Shown here: one piece after another, positions 11,385 through 24,748 of the stretch | How the letters are laid out: each line of letters opens with the position of its first letter | Numbering within the stretch: the stretch's first letter is position 1 | Source of the DNA: Certhia americana | Taxonomy: Eukaryota > Chordata > Aves > Passeriformes > Certhiidae | Direction: 5' to 3' | Assembly (NCBI GenBank): GCA_018697195.1 | Contig: CM031858.1 | Span: 80,173,133 to 80,237,132, forward strand | Length of the DNA stretch: 64,000 bases | Notes under the pieces: model-generated | What the model saw: the letters and a program-made list of their open reading frames with translations, nothing else | The model's database searches: none | What the model was told of the DNA's origin: nothing | Position numbers and translations under genes: made by a program

Positions 11385-14300
11385 TGTTACATTTAAATAG
11401 TTAATCCGTGTTTGCATATGCTAACTATAACTTTGTCAAGTATGTTGCTATCTTTGTCTAGTTGTGCTTAATTAGCACTTCCAGTGAAACACTCCTTCAG
11501 AAGTAGGTTATTGTCACTAAACATAAAGCAGCTCACAGTATTGAAGACTGTTGGAAGGTATTTTTATGACTGCTTTGTATTGGATTGTATGGAACATATG
11601 GCTCTTAAATAAGGCAGGAAAAGTTACAGAAGGTGGATTAACAGCTTGCACTCTACTAGTTTTTACAAAGAAATCAATGTACATTTCAATTAATTGATGT
11701 TTAGGCAGGCAGATGAGGAAATATTAAGTTAAAAATCAGTAGGGAAGCCATTAATACACAATGGTAAAAATTGATTCAGTTTTCGGTGTAATAACTCAGA
11801 AAACAGGATTTTGGAGCTAACAGCTGAACACTTGGTACTGATTTTCATCAGGCAAGTTTGAGAAGTTATTCCTTTCTTATTCTAAATCATTTTTTGGAAA
11901 GATTTCACAAGCCTGAAAAGCCATTCTTTATCTTCGTGAAACACATCAATCTTCTACATACAGTTAAGTTTTCTTATGGTCTTAACCCGCAATAAAAATA
12001 AAGGCAGCTTGCACCTGCAGATGTGAATGTGGACACTCCATTAGATAAACTAATGGCCCCATTTACTAAGCACATTTCATTACAATTAAAATACAATTCC
12101 AACAGACTGGGGGTTAAATTAGTCATGAGCTGGTATGAGACACAGGGTAGGTTAAAACACAATACATTTTATCTAGGAAGCTAATTTCTGGCTCTCCAGT
12201 GGCTTTTTCTCTTAAAAAAACTCAGTGTCTCTCAATGTTCTTTCTCTTTGAAGAGTTTCTCTCTTTAAAGTGCTAACCTTCGGCCATAACGACATAGTTC
12301 CTGGATGTTTGCTGTTACACAGAAACTTAGCTCTTTCAGTTTGTTAGATGCACCTAATCCTGTAGACTGTGCTTAACCTTGACCTGTGAGTGAACATCCA
12401 GAGGGTGTCAGAGATTTTCACCCAGGCAAGAAACATTATTGCAGATGCTGAGGTCCTCCTGCTTCCCGCATTTCCTTCTGTGGAAAGGGAGGAAGAAGAA
12501 AAGTCTCACCATCATATGGACCTACCCAGGAATCCAAGCCCTCTGGAGTACTTAAAAACAGTGGTACCCTCTCTGAAGTTGGCTTATGAAACTAAAATCA
12601 CCCTTCAGAGTGTCATCTGCAGCTCTTTTCTCACAAAAATCTCTCTTCCTGCAGCATAATATTGTATGTACAGAACCTGCAAAACTTTGTTATGCTGTGC
12701 CAAAAGCTTTGATGTGGCTATTGTAAGTCTCTTACCTGACATTTCCAATAAGGAAATTAGCATTTAGGACTGTTTTTAGTACGTCAATCAAATAAAACCT
12801 GTGCTTTCAGATTAGTGGGCATTATAATTTATTACTTGCACAAGGATTGTGTCCACAGGTACCTGTCAGAATCTCATTTTCTTGGCCATTGTACAGATCT
12901 ACCATAGGAGACAACCCCTCCTAGAATGAGTGAGTACAAAATGTGAAAACAGCATGGGCTGGCAAGAATGAGGAGGCAGCAAAAGGAAGCAAATTGCTGT
13001 GCCATTACTGAAGGCTCCATTTACTCTGCTTAGATGTTGTCAGTCTGCAGCACACCGTGTCCTTGCTGTGTGCTACTACACAGAGAAATTTGTAAGTACA
13101 AATATCACTCCTGTTCTTAATGGGCACAAGATTTTGAAACCCTTTTGAAGAGGATTAAACCTTTAGTTTTAGCGTAAGAGTAACAGGAAAATAAGTCACT
13201 TTTGTGGGGCAGGGATAGTATTTTTTGTTTATTTCTATTTGGAGTTTTTCATGATTTGAAATAGTAAGAATTCTACATTATATGCAGATATGGCTCTTTA
13301 AAATCTTTAAAGAGGTCTACATTTATCTAAGAAATAATTGCATGCACACCACTAAGGAACCCCTGTCAGAAGCACCAGAGGTATTACACCTGCACATATT
13401 CTTCAGAAACAATCAACCCACTTCTAAAAACCACTTCTAAGATCTCCCTATGACCAAAATACTGTCTGGTTTTGATTCCCCCCCCCCCCCACCCTGGGAG
13501 CCCCGTATGGGAAGCTTCTCTTCTTTCAAGTACAGCTTCAAGTTCATAGATATTAATTTTTCACTATATTGATAACAGAGATCTTTGAACCAAATGCTGC
13601 TTGATCAAAGTCAGGCCTGATCACTTCCTATTCTCTTAGGTGGATAGTGACCATGTGTGAATACTTTTTGTGATCTCAGGCCAGTTATCAATGAAATATA
13701 TCCTTTTCACATGAAGAAAACCAAACAATAGTATAATCACCTCTCCAAGTAACTGCTTTAGAGGAGTAAAGTTCTGAATGAAATTGTCAGGGGGAGCTTT
13801 CTCCTTCTGAGTGTTTTGCTACCTTAGATCTGCTTGTACCTCATTAAGCATTTTCTATCACAACCTTATTAAAGCATTTCAGCTGAAAACATAAGTGCCA
13901 GCTCCAAATATTTACTTTCTATAAAAATGCTTCTTACATAAGAATTTTGTATCTACTGATTTAAACAGAGAAAATATTTTTTCTCTATGCCTTGTAATAT
14001 ACATTAAACATCGACATACATGCTTGAGCCCTGGCAAAAACTGCAACACAAGAAGATTTACAATGTCATCCTACAAACATCTGGCTGATGTCAAATGGTT
14101 GCAGGCATTAGTCTTAAATCATTAAAAAGGCACTGTTGTAATACAATTAGTACATAATCTTATCTGTGTAAGTATATTAAATTGTAGTCTACTGGGTAAT
14201 CACTATTCTTTAGGATGATTCACCTTATTCCTAAAACTAGCTATGCCAGATTAATGATCAAACTATGCTTTCCATTCAGAGAAGTCAGAAAATATATATT

Positions 14301-15261
14301 TTCTGCTTCTTTTCTGTTCATGCAGGGTTTGTTTCTATAAATAAAATGCTGATTAATTCTCTGCCTTTTTTGAAATCTTTTTATAAAACTTAAAGGGCAC
14401 ATTTGAAGATAAGTCTTCTAGGAATCTCCTCTGGTTACTTACCAGTTTAATCTTATGATTAAAGATCTGTTTTCCAAATTATGCTAGGATTCAGTACACC
14501 ATGGTTTTAATGATGTTTAAATTTGATTCAGTTCTTCTGAATTAGGAGAATCACTGTTTTGATTTAAAATTCAAGAATAATTCAGCTCAAATATGATTAT
14601 TATAATTAATATGAGATAAACTAATGCAAATAAACAAAAAAGGTCTTTTTTTTTTTTTCTTTTCTAGATAAGCTCTCCCAAAATTTTGAGAAGATTTTTC
14701 ATTGCTTGTTTGACCCAAATATCCTAACCCTCACATATTTTCATATTAAAAAATGCACACTGGATTGGCTAGTTTATCACACTTTGGACCACAAAAGACA
14801 AGTTTAAAAACCTTCAGGACATATAGGATATTTGAAAAACAATTTTAAAAGCTGAACAACAGGGAACCAAGAGTGGGAATAAAGACATTTACGACAGAGA
14901 TACTTAGCTGCGTTTTGCATTCTAATTGATAAATAAATATCTCAGGTGAAGGGATGAAACCAGTGAGCTTAAGAGTGGTTGGAATCCTGTTATGTACTCA
15001 GGATCTTAGCAATAATATTTTCGTGACAGCCAAATATAATCAACGGACTTTATGGAGACTATTGTTCTTCCTGAAAAGCTGTTGTTTGAGAAAACTCAAA
15101 GGAAAAAAGTATGGCATTCGAGTTGTGTTGGTTAAAATTTATTAATTTTCTATTTTTCAGTTTCATAAAAAGGACATAATTTTTAATGGCTTCTATCAGT
15201 AAATCAAGATGTTTTCTAATTCAATTGATTAAAAAAAAAATTGAAAAAAATGAGACTGATA
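11385..15261. other. Unique AT-rich noncoding stretch
   Basis: No gene or transposon recognised. The frame at 12390-12659 (89 codons, with a Glu-rich run) has no recognisable fold or splice context I can defend. A C-homopolymer at 13478-13490 is listed separately. Confidence 0.5.
13478..13490. repeat. C13 homopolymer
   Basis: Thirteen consecutive C on the plus strand (G13 on the minus) in an otherwise AT-rich region. It is a likely length-variable and error-prone site. Confidence 0.9.
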
Positions 15262-15453
15262 TCTAGGCCCCACAGAGCCACTTGCTCAATCCCTCACCAG
15301 TATGATGGGGGAGAGAACTGGAAGAGTAAAAGTGAGAAAACTTGTGGGATGAGATAAAGACAGTTCAATGTGGAAAGCAAAAGTCGTGCACACAAGCAAA
15401 GCAAAACAAGGATTTCATTCACCACTTCCCATGGGCAGGCAGTTTCTCAGAAC
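15262..15453 (-). mobile_element. Partial LTR of an endogenous retrovirus
   Basis: The block GGGGGAGAGAAC, GGAAGAGTAAAAGTGAGAAA, GATAAAGACAGTTCAATG, AAGCAAAGCAAAACAAGG and CCCATGGGCAGGCAG occurs in this order and spacing in a common passerine LTR family, which reads on the minus strand here. Only the U5/R side is present; the outer TG and the U3 half are missing or too diverged to recognise. Assignment is from memory. Confidence 0.75.
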
Positions 15454-18160
15454 TGATTATCTTTACAGATAATTTCCTTCTAGGATTATTTTATAAGAAA
15501 AGGACTTTTAGCTGCTTACTTTAATAATAATAATATCTTTTTTCTTTATGGAACACAATGTTTTGAAAAAAGAAATGAAATTTCATAACACTTGAATGGA
15601 TTTATTTCAATTTTTTTTTTCTTTTTCTTTAGAAATGAGAGCACATAAAGACTATGGCAAAATGATAGTGCACTGCTGCAACCTGTTAAGCAATTTTGTT
15701 TACATCCATTTCAGTGAAGTTCAGCCCTGTGCAGGCATTGCTGCGAGCACTGTGGAGGTATGGACTGAATGCTCAGGAGTTGCCCTTATGAGGTTTTCCT
15801 AGAGCTGGTATGAATCCCTTCTGACTAAGTGCTAACCATGTGAGCTGTGACATTATTCAGTAGGGCTATTTGTAGCAGGATTAGTATGTGCATAGCACTT
15901 TGAAAGAGATGCTGTGCTGTTCTGAGGTCTACCAATACAGCAGTAAAAGAGTAACCTCCTCTCTCCTGTGGCATTAATAATTTCTTCTCAATAAGAAGCT
16001 TGCTACTGCTGATTACACTAATTAAAGTCCATTGTTAAGGGGTTTTGCTAATGTCTACTTGGTACTTGTGTATTTGTATATAACTAATCATTTGAGATTT
16101 CCTTTTTACGGTTTCTTAGAAATGTTGCCTATAGCTTACTAACACATGCATAGAGACAGAAACTGCTCTTAAGTAGCAACAAAATCCTTCCTGATGGCAT
16201 ACTGTAATGGAATCATCAGAACAAACTCAAAGAAATAAATTATTTTACTCTTAAGTAGACTTGACATTGATTTTTTTTCTCCTTTAAAATAAAGAAAAAA
16301 AGGTTCCATGAGCATCTGTTGTGATGATGATATTTGAGATGGTTTTGGAATAAAATTTGTAACATATTTTTGTACTTTTATCTTTATTGTTTCTTCAGTC
16401 TGTAAAGAACTCGTCTCTGAAATTAAAGAGGGGACACATGAAGAAGAGTTTGAACATGTCAATTGAATTAAAAAGGCTTTGTCAGCTCCATTAAAAATGT
16501 CTGATACATGAACTGAACTGAATTTAATTCATTAATTTTGAGAGTGCCCTGAATTCAAAGCACAATATCAGTCTTAAACAAAAGTACTATTAAAAGAGAT
16601 GAAATCTCTATTATATGATTTGTGACTGTTTCTAATATGTAAATATTTTCAAGCTTGATTCATAGTCATAAGAAAATTTATATCCTAACTGTTTTAAGCA
16701 TAACTGGAACTTTTATTTTGTAAGAAGAGATCAAGGTTCTCCATCTCTAATGCCACAGTTTAATTTCTTCTAAAACTAAGAAACTTCAGTTTTCTATATA
16801 AAGAAGAATGTCATCGTATCAGCATGCCATTACATTCTTATTTTGTCAGCCTGATACAAACCTACTCCCTCAATAATTTTAATCCTGCTTTCCTACAGAA
16901 GCCTATTTGAAAGGCAGACCATTAATTCTGCATTTTCACACCTTTGATATAATATATTCTCTGTTTTTGATGCATGATTAGTACTCTTTTTTTTTCTACA
17001 AAAAACTAGTAAATTTAGACCATACATATCTAAATACATGTTAAAAAAAACCTGAGTAAACTAGTGAAAAAAGTTTCTCCACTAGACACCACAACCGACA
17101 TATTTTGAAATTTTTGTATACCCAAAATTAATGAGTAAATTTTTTTATTTTTCTAAGTATCCAAGCACTTCTTAAAAATCTCTTGTTCACCAGTTTTCTT
17201 TTATGTTTCTTTTTCTTTGATTAATTTTTGCCACTGCTTAATTGCACTCCCATATTTTGCATGATGCAACATGGAAGATGTAGAAACAATCATGACATAG
17301 AAAATAATATATATATAAATTCAAGTAAATTTCGATGAGGCAGTATTCACCTTTATGAACTAATACTACCTCATCCTCCAGAGAATTCTTACTACTGAAG
17401 GTAAAGTTTTCTTACTGATCATCCTTTTTTTTTATGGACTTATTATTTTCCTTTCCACTCTTCTTTTTATTGATAATTGATAAGTACTTTTATACAATTT
17501 GTGCAAGACCATGCAAAAATATAGCATCAAACAGCAAGGTAAAATTCTATCCATAAAGGAAAAAAGCTATCAAAAAGTTATCTGCAACAAAATATCTGGT
17601 TTTGGAAACAAACTTGAAAAAAGGAATCTACTTAAATTATTATATAGGCTTAGTCACATAATTTAGCCTTATGGAACAGCAGAAAAACCCCTGTAACATG
17701 GGAAATCTGAGGTTTTGATATGTTCAAAAGTTGGGTTTTTTGCATATCTTGAAGGTCAAAGTACTCAGTTTTTTTAGGAAGGTACAAAACAATTAGAAAT
17801 CAATGAAAATACTTAGACTTCAATGATGCTGAGTTCTGTAAGAGCATCGTTCTTTAGATTGCAGCAAGCTGTCATGCCAGCTGACTCTCACAGTCTCATT
17901 AGCAGTGTTTTGGTTTCAATTCCCCACAACATTTCTTGTCTTGTTCTTTATTCACCAAAGATATGTCTCGCCCTGTAAGAGTGTTACTCATGCCTCTTTT
18001 TTTCTTATCTCTAATGTAAAACAAATATAAAAGGGTTTGCTCTTTTCTTAACTTCCCGGGAGAGCTTGTTTTACAGATTGTCCCATATCACATTACTGAA
18101 AAATATCAGAGAAGGCTAAAGATGTTCAACACAAATGCAATTTCTATGGTAAAATTGTAA
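15454..18160. other. Unique AT-rich noncoding stretch
   Basis: Nothing recognised. Short frames (for example 15596-15802 and 16169-16462) have no domain resemblance. Confidence 0.5.
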
Positions 18161-18346
18161 GGTTACGATGAAGCCTATTTGTTCACTGGAAATTTCTGCA
18201 CATGGATCTCGTGCTTTTTTCCTGCTTCCTTTATCCTTTGGTTCGTGTCACATTGTGGGTATCTCAATGCATAAACTCAAATCTTTTCCTTCCAGAAATT
18301 GTTTGGTATCTGTCTGCCCTTGTTGCTTATCCCCCCTTGATTTCAG

Positions 18347-18354
18347 TGACGTCA
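18347..18354. promoter_or_regulatory. Consensus CRE (TGACGTCA)
   Basis: Perfect 8-base palindromic cAMP response element, the binding site of CREB/ATF dimers. It sits in a short patch (about 18170-18435) holding nine CpG dinucleotides, in sequence otherwise poor in CpG. Thirteen bases separate it from an X-box. That it binds protein is inference. Confidence 0.5.
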
Positions 18355-18367
18355 TGAGGCACCATCA

Positions 18368-18381
18368 GTTGCCATGACAAC
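18368..18381. promoter_or_regulatory. RFX-type X-box (GTTGCCATGACAAC)
   Basis: Imperfect palindrome GTTGCC-AT-GACAAC with one mismatch to the symmetric GTTGCCATGGCAAC, fitting the known RFX consensus GTNRCC-N(0-3)-RGYAAC except at the base of that half-site changed from G to A. RFX factors drive ciliary and many neuronal genes and often bind near CREB sites. Nothing coding is visible next to it, so it could be a distal enhancer or an unannotated promoter; function is inferred only. Confidence 0.45.
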
Positions 18382-18440
18382 GATCAGCGGTGTGTGGCGT
18401 GATCTGCGATGATTACAGGTCTGCACTGCTCCGCTGTTTT

Positions 18441-20464
18441 TTCCAGTCAGTTCACAGAGACAGCTTTTGTTTTGCAGCATATTTCAAGTTGTGTTATTAA
18501 GATGTTTAACCAATTTTGTGCCTATATAAGTTCCTATCACTGTAGAAAATACATTTCTCTAAGGGCTTCCCATGCACTCTTTTGTGTTCCTGCAGCCACA
18601 CTTCTTCAGCTGGCATTTATGCCTTTGAGTGTCATTGCCTTACTTGTGTGGAGAAGAGCATATGGAAGGGCAAATTTCTGGTGTGCAGTAGCACTTCATT
18701 CTTCCTCTTAGACCTAGAGGCAAGTTGTCCCAGAATGGGGCAAGTTGTGAGTAGTTATTAGTTGAGGAGGAGATTGCTGTGCAGGGAGCTTTTCTTTAAC
18801 AATACGTCCCAGAAATCGTCCTCTTTTTTATTCCATTTCTTTTTAAGAACAAAGATTGAAATATGATTTACAACCCAGATCCATGTTCTAAAAAGGGACA
18901 ATTTCTTGATGACATGTATGCCTATGGAAGAACTTTGATTCAGCTCTTAGAGACAGCCACAGCTCGGCCATTCTCATATGGCATGCAGCAAACATTTCTT
19001 TTTTAAGTTTATTTAGTTACAATTTGCAACTGGAAGAAAGGTGGATAGAAAATCTCATTCTGCTTAATTTGGAGCCCATCAATGTCTCATATTAAGATGT
19101 AGCTGTGAGCTTCTCAGGCACAATTTATTACCGTGAACAAGCTCAGCTAGCATCTTTCTGCACTTTTGCATTGGGCTACAAAATTCTTGCATCAAATTGT
19201 TCCCAAATGCTTGTGAAACACATTAGAAAACCCAAATATGTTCTGCTTGAGAAGTATTTTCCTAAATTTCCCTTTTCAAACTTTATGATTATTTTACTGT
19301 ATGTAATATCTTTAGGGAAGTTAGGGGAAAAAATGTTATAAATATTCCATCCATTCCTTATCATCCATTAAGTCCACAACTGAATTTTTCTTTCCATCCT
19401 CAAACCACAAAAAATCTCCAGGAAAACTGTTGAGCAAAACCTGCAGTGGTGAGAAACAAGAAGAGTGAGAAGAAGAGCTATTCCACAGAGTGCAGATGAG
19501 CCACAGTCCTGTGACTGGGAAGCACTGTCATAGCAAGGACTGTTCAGGACTTTTTATGATTTTCAGAATCATGCGACTCTCAAATTATGTTTACTTTAAC
19601 AAATCATGTGGTGTGAAAGAATAGGCACTTAGAGCAAAAGAGTTGGTATGCTCCTGGAGCATGCTCCTATTTTTGTTGCAAGACAAATATTGCAAAAAGT
19701 GAGAGTTTGCTCACTCGAAACCAAAGTAGAGCAAACAGGGACAGTGATATTTATCTCAGAAATACTTTTCACATCTGAATTGAAATTTGACCCTGAATTG
19801 AAAGCTGCCCAGGGATGTTACAGCACTTGTTGCAGGTACCTTTGTTTGTTGTTTTTAATTTAAAAAACCCCCAAACTGTTATGTGCTCATACTCTTTGGA
19901 CAACACTTGAACAGCCCTGAACTGTGCTCTGTCATATGTTTTTCTTCTATATTTAGATTACAGGCTACCTAGGAAACTTCAAATATTTCAGATATTTTCT
20001 TTGTTTCAAAAAATAAAGTTTAAGTACGTTTGAAAAAATATTTTTTAAATAATATATTTAATGCTGTATAAACATTTTTAGCATATTATCTTGAAATACT
20101 AACTGGAGAAAATGCTTTGCTTTTGTTCCTTTGCTCTCAAAATGAAAGCCTTAGGGAAAGAAACCTTCCTTTTTGAAAAAGCAACTCAGCCAAACAATTT
20201 TCTATATATTCTTTGCCCTTTGAAGAAAAAAAGAAGAGGATGTAAACATGATGAAATCAGTAAAATAATTTGGAAAAGTTTGCATTTCTGTTTTAAAACA
20301 AAAAAAAAAAAAAAGTGACAAAAAGAGGGAATTTTTCTCTCCTTTGCTGGAATCAAAAATGTACTTTGGTAAGCAGGAAAGTTATTTTTATATCTTTATA
20401 TTTTTGAGAAAACAGTAAACTTTGAGATCACTGTAGATTTTAGATTCTGTCATGGAGGGGCATT
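18441..20464. other. Unique AT-rich noncoding stretch
   Basis: No gene or transposon recognised. The small frames at 18409-18711 and 19648-19863 carry no motif I can name. An A14-type run lies at 20299-20314. Confidence 0.5.
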
Positions 20465-20465
20465 T

Positions 20466-20470
<5 letters not shown>

Positions 20471-20518
<48 letters not shown>
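20471..20518. repeat. (CATATA)8 hexanucleotide microsatellite
   Basis: Eight perfect CATATA units, followed to about 20545 by a degenerate TA/CTAT-rich tail. Alternating purine-pyrimidine sequence makes it a likely unwinding or slippage site. Confidence 0.95.
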
Positions 20519-20545
20519 ATCTATATATCTCTATCTATATATAAA

Positions 20546-21499
20546 TTTAATTCCTAAATTAACCACTGGCTTTCATTTTTTTCTCATGTCTTTTTCTCCT
20601 TGACTGTAGAGAGATGAACTGCTACAAAAATTAGAAATCTACAAATGATTTTGTAATATAGAAAGTGTAATAATTTTTCAAGCACAGGTTTTATTCTCCT
20701 TTCATAAGGAATGTGAACTGACTTGCTTATTTCCACTAATTCCTTATACTATCTGCCCCTGTACTGCAGGCAAAGACTTTCAGTCATTCACTTCCATCTT
20801 CTCTGTCTGTTGCTTTTCTAGGGCTAGAAATTAGGAAGGAAGACTGAAGAACATCCTTACATATTCTATGGTGAACTGTCCTCTTTCTTCTAAACTTCTG
20901 TTTCTCCTGAGTCTTGACAGTATAGTAATGTGAATCATGTGCTTGCATATAGAAAGAACAGCGGTTTTTATGGATGAATGCTAGTCATGGATTCATTTGG
21001 GATTTTGATATAAAATTGTAACTAGTCATGTATCTAAGAATGTTGATGCCCTAATATGACAATTAATTATACAATAGAGTGAAATCATAGAACCGTCACT
21101 GATTATTTTCCTGTCTGGCATTTAATGAAAGAAATGAGACTATACCAAAACCCAGAATGGATGTAAATTAGCCTGGTTCCTTTCACTGAAGACACATTTT
21201 TGTGTTGTGCTTCTCATTGTAATTTCCAGCACATGTCCTGTGGATGCAAAGCAGTTAGTGTTAATCAATCAGTTATCAGTTAGCTAGCTTGTTAGTTAGA
21301 CCTTTGCAGGCCTCACTAGCCAAAAAATATTTACAGCTAATGGTCTGTCAGTCAGCACAATCTATCAAAGGAGTGAATTATTTGTAAAAGAATGCCTAGT
21401 ACGTAGCCTCGGTATTTGAAAGACTTTGATGTATGTTTTTATTTCCATAATATCCTGTGTATCTGACCCAGTTTTGAAGAAGATTGTGTTGTGTAACCT
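20546..21499. other. Unique noncoding stretch
   Basis: Nothing recognised apart from short TTAGTTAG-like low complexity near 21268-21300. Confidence 0.5.
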
Positions 21500-21665
21500 A
21501 AAGGTACACAAGTTTTGTCACTGCTCCATGCAGGCAGAGCTGGCCCTGGCAGAGCCTGGATCTGCTGTCCCAGGCTCTCTCTCTCAGATGCAGGAATAAA
21601 CTGCTTTTTAGATCTGACTGCATGCCAGATTTCTGCAACAGACCCTTTCTTAGGAACCAAGAGTA
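21500..21665 (+). mobile_element. Possible LTR fragment (hairpin plus AATAAA)
   Basis: A GC-richer patch carries an 8-base stem (GAGCCTGG at 21552-21559, CCAGGCTC at 21570-21577), then a CT-rich run and AATAAA at 21595-21600 followed by CTGCTTTTTAGATCTGACTG. A structured R region just before a polyadenylation signal is common in retroviral LTRs, and the motif order resembles avian LTRs. I cannot place TG/CA ends or a target-site duplication, so it may instead be some other unique sequence with a chance signal. Confidence 0.35.
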
Positions 21666-24562
21666 TCTGTTCAAAATACGAATTGTCTGAGAGTGGGCTG
21701 ACAGTAAGTCAAGTGTAGCTCCCAAGGGTGGGGCAAAGTCTCTTTACTCGGCCACTGATGTGAGGAGGGAGTAATAGTACACAAATGGTAGAGAAATTTG
21801 GAAGAAAATAAACCCCCTTGCTTTCCAGATTGTCTTCAGGGATTAAAGCGACCAGGGTATGTCTGGATTAATTTCTGATTTGAACCAATTCAACACTGTA
21901 AGTCTGGTCACCCACGTTCAACAACAATTTTCAAGAGCACAAACAGCACAGTTTACCAACCCAATACTATAAGTCTGGCTGAGTTCTGTAAGAGTTTTCA
22001 CAATCCAAATTCAGTATTAATACACTTTTTTTTTTTTTTCCTGGGACTCACTTCCTTTTATACCATAACTTTTGGCCCTTCCCAAAGCAGTGGAACAATT
22101 GTGTTTCTTATAGATGGGGCTTTGGTAACTCTGGTCACACATCTAAGGTGTGTTCTCTTTCTCTTCATTTCCATTCTTATGGGTAAGAAAGTTAATAAAG
22201 AAATGGGGATCATGAGAGTCTTGGTTACTTTCAGTCACACTTTACAGTTGATTCAAAAGGTGAAATAAAGACTTACTTCCACCTCCACCTGTTTTGGTGG
22301 CAGTAAAGACTGTCTGACCCCAGAGAGTCTTTGAACTTATCCTAATCTCCTAAATGGACCAGATTTACAGCAAGGCTTGGTATGCACAGTAAAGGGGGAC
22401 TGAATGGCTTTTGTCTCTTACTGAAACAAAATCGGGCCATGAGTCCTCTGCTTCATTGCAAACATTATTCAGTCATTAGGTCAGAACCTTGAGCCAGGTG
22501 CACAGTAAGTGAGGGACACAGTTCATGTTTTTCTCAACAAGCCTCATCAATTCTTCTCTGACTTAAACCTCAGATTTAAGGCTCTGACTGTAGCAAGTCT
22601 GACAATTTGCCACAGATAAATACCTGATGATGATCATGCACTGGTGCAAGGGTGCACAAGAAAGCAGAGAAGGTATTAAACCCATGCTCTTTTTTCTCAT
22701 TCTGTCTAATATCTTTTCAAGAAATTGATCCTGCACTGGGTAAGGAGCATCTAGGAAATTTTCCATGTCTGATGTGGTGTCAATTAGCTGGAGTTCTTAA
22801 TGAGGATCAAATATCCTTATTGGCATAATTAATAAGCAAACAATAATAAATATTTTGCAGTTCAACAACTTCAAAATCTTCTCAAATAGGACAAATGAAC
22901 CAATGCATATCTATTATTAAAATTGAGGCTGTGTCAGTAATAGTTGTGACAAGACAGTTTTGCTCTTTGTACTCTGGTTAAAGGAAAGTACTGTTCGCTC
23001 TTGGCATGGAGCATTTTATTATGTAAACATTGCAGCGCTTCTAGTCCCTATTAAATTTAACTACAGACTTGCTGATAGTCTGCTGGCCTATATTATAGCA
23101 TTATTAAAGTTTCTAAGCATTATTAACATACAAGCTACTTGCTATTGGGAGGGGAAGATATTATGCTGAAGATTTAAAAGTATTTCTTTCCGTGTCAGAG
23201 CTAGCTGAATCCACAGGAGAGAAACACTTGAAATGTATCATCTGTTCCTCTTATAATGGTGCTTTATCTCTTTCAAATGAGGAAAATGTTTAATGCAAAT
23301 GGCTGTCTTCATGGAACATACTATTATAAGGCACGCTTGGGATTTTTTCAGACACCTGTATGCTATAACTGGATGCCTCAGGTGATATTAACTTTTTGAC
23401 TAAAGTATTGAAATTTTCTCCTGAAGTACAAGGAGTACCATTTCAGCATATTTTTATATTTTACTGGGGGTGGGGGAAGGCTGTTATTTGATTTGTCAAG
23501 TTCATCCTTGTACCCAAAACTTTTTGTATTGATATTTTGGGTTGTATTTTACATTTTCTTCATCCTAGTTTTTTTTGTTCTGTATAAAACACCTGTTTGT
23601 CTTTCCTATAACTCAAATAACTGATGACTGTGAATAAACATTACCCCTACAAAGAAGTAATGAAATAACCTCTAATCTTGGCTAAAATGACAGAGATAAA
23701 ATTAAAAAAAATATTAATTTCCACTTTCAGATATTTTACCATTTTTTCCCTAGGACTTCTTTAGCATACTCCGGAGTTATAGACATAGTATGTCCTGAAG
23801 ACACACACCAACCACAGCTCATGCAAAATGGAAATTATGTTGCATAATAAATAAATTTGATTACAACAGCAGGATTTTCTATCTGTACTTGGACTTCAGT
23901 GCCCATTTCAACTTTCTCACATTTTTCAAAGTAATTCCAGCAACTCTATCAAAAAATAGATCTACACTGCAAGTCACACCAGTAACTGGATAGTGAACAG
24001 TTCTATCTCTCTCTTCATATTTTGAAATCTGTTCAGTAGTTTCCTCTCTGCTGTAAAAGTGTAAAGAAAAAGAAGGGCTTCTCCCCTTAATTATAACCTC
24101 ATTCAGCAAGGAACTGTATGGTTCTTATCTGTAGAATGCATATGCCTGTTTTAATACTTTATGTGGTTACTCCAACATCAGGTATTAAGCAGCTTTAGAT
24201 ACTAATGCAAACACACATTTCAGAAGCATGTTAGAAATTAGACTGTTTTCCTGTGGCTAAGAAAGGACTCAACCTTCTTTAAGAGGGTAAGGCAGAAATG
24301 TGAAAGTAATTACTTGTCCTAATGTTCCAAGGATATTTTCACTTAAAAAAAAAAAAAAAAAAAATCAATTCAATTTCATATTGACTGAAAATTTTGTTCT
24401 GAAATGATTTTGCATAGATAATTGCAATTTGGTAATATAAAGCCTTATTTAATGAAAATATATTTTTAAATTCAAAGTAACTACTTAAACAGTATGTTTT
24501 GAGTGAAAAGTACATGAAATAAAACATTTCATTGAGCGATCAAGTTAATTCATGAAAGCTAT
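21666..24562. other. Unique AT-rich noncoding stretch
   Basis: No gene or transposon recognised. It contains T-rich runs (22027-22040) and an A-run (24345-24363). The minus-strand frames at 22563-22766 and 23879-24109 have no recognisable domain. Confidence 0.5.
24559..24562. repeat. Target-site duplication, left copy (CTAT)
   Basis: CTAT is repeated at 25016-25019, directly flanking the LTR. Confidence 0.7.
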
Positions 24563-24624
24563 TGATGCCTTCTAGAGGCTGACCTGGAACAGAGACTAGA
24601 CAGAGCAAAAGGATAAAGTAGGTA

Positions 24625-24630
24625 TTTATT
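24625..24630 (-). terminator. LTR polyadenylation signal (AATAAA, minus strand)
   Basis: Canonical hexamer on the minus strand within the LTR, downstream of the TATA box. It supports the orientation call. Confidence 0.55.
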
Positions 24631-24738
24631 AAAAGGCCTCACTGGGTACACCTGGGCTGCACAAGAGTCCATCTGGACCACACCCAAGATGAACCCCAAA
24701 ATGGTCACAAAATGGACGACTGACCACAAGGTCTCACA

Positions 24739-24748
24739 CTTTTATAAA
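24739..24748 (-). promoter_or_regulatory. LTR TATA box (TTTATAAAAG, minus strand)
   Basis: A good TATA match about 110 bases upstream, on the minus strand, of AATAAA at 24625-24630. This is the expected U3 to R order of a retroviral LTR. Whether it is still active cannot be told. Confidence 0.55.
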
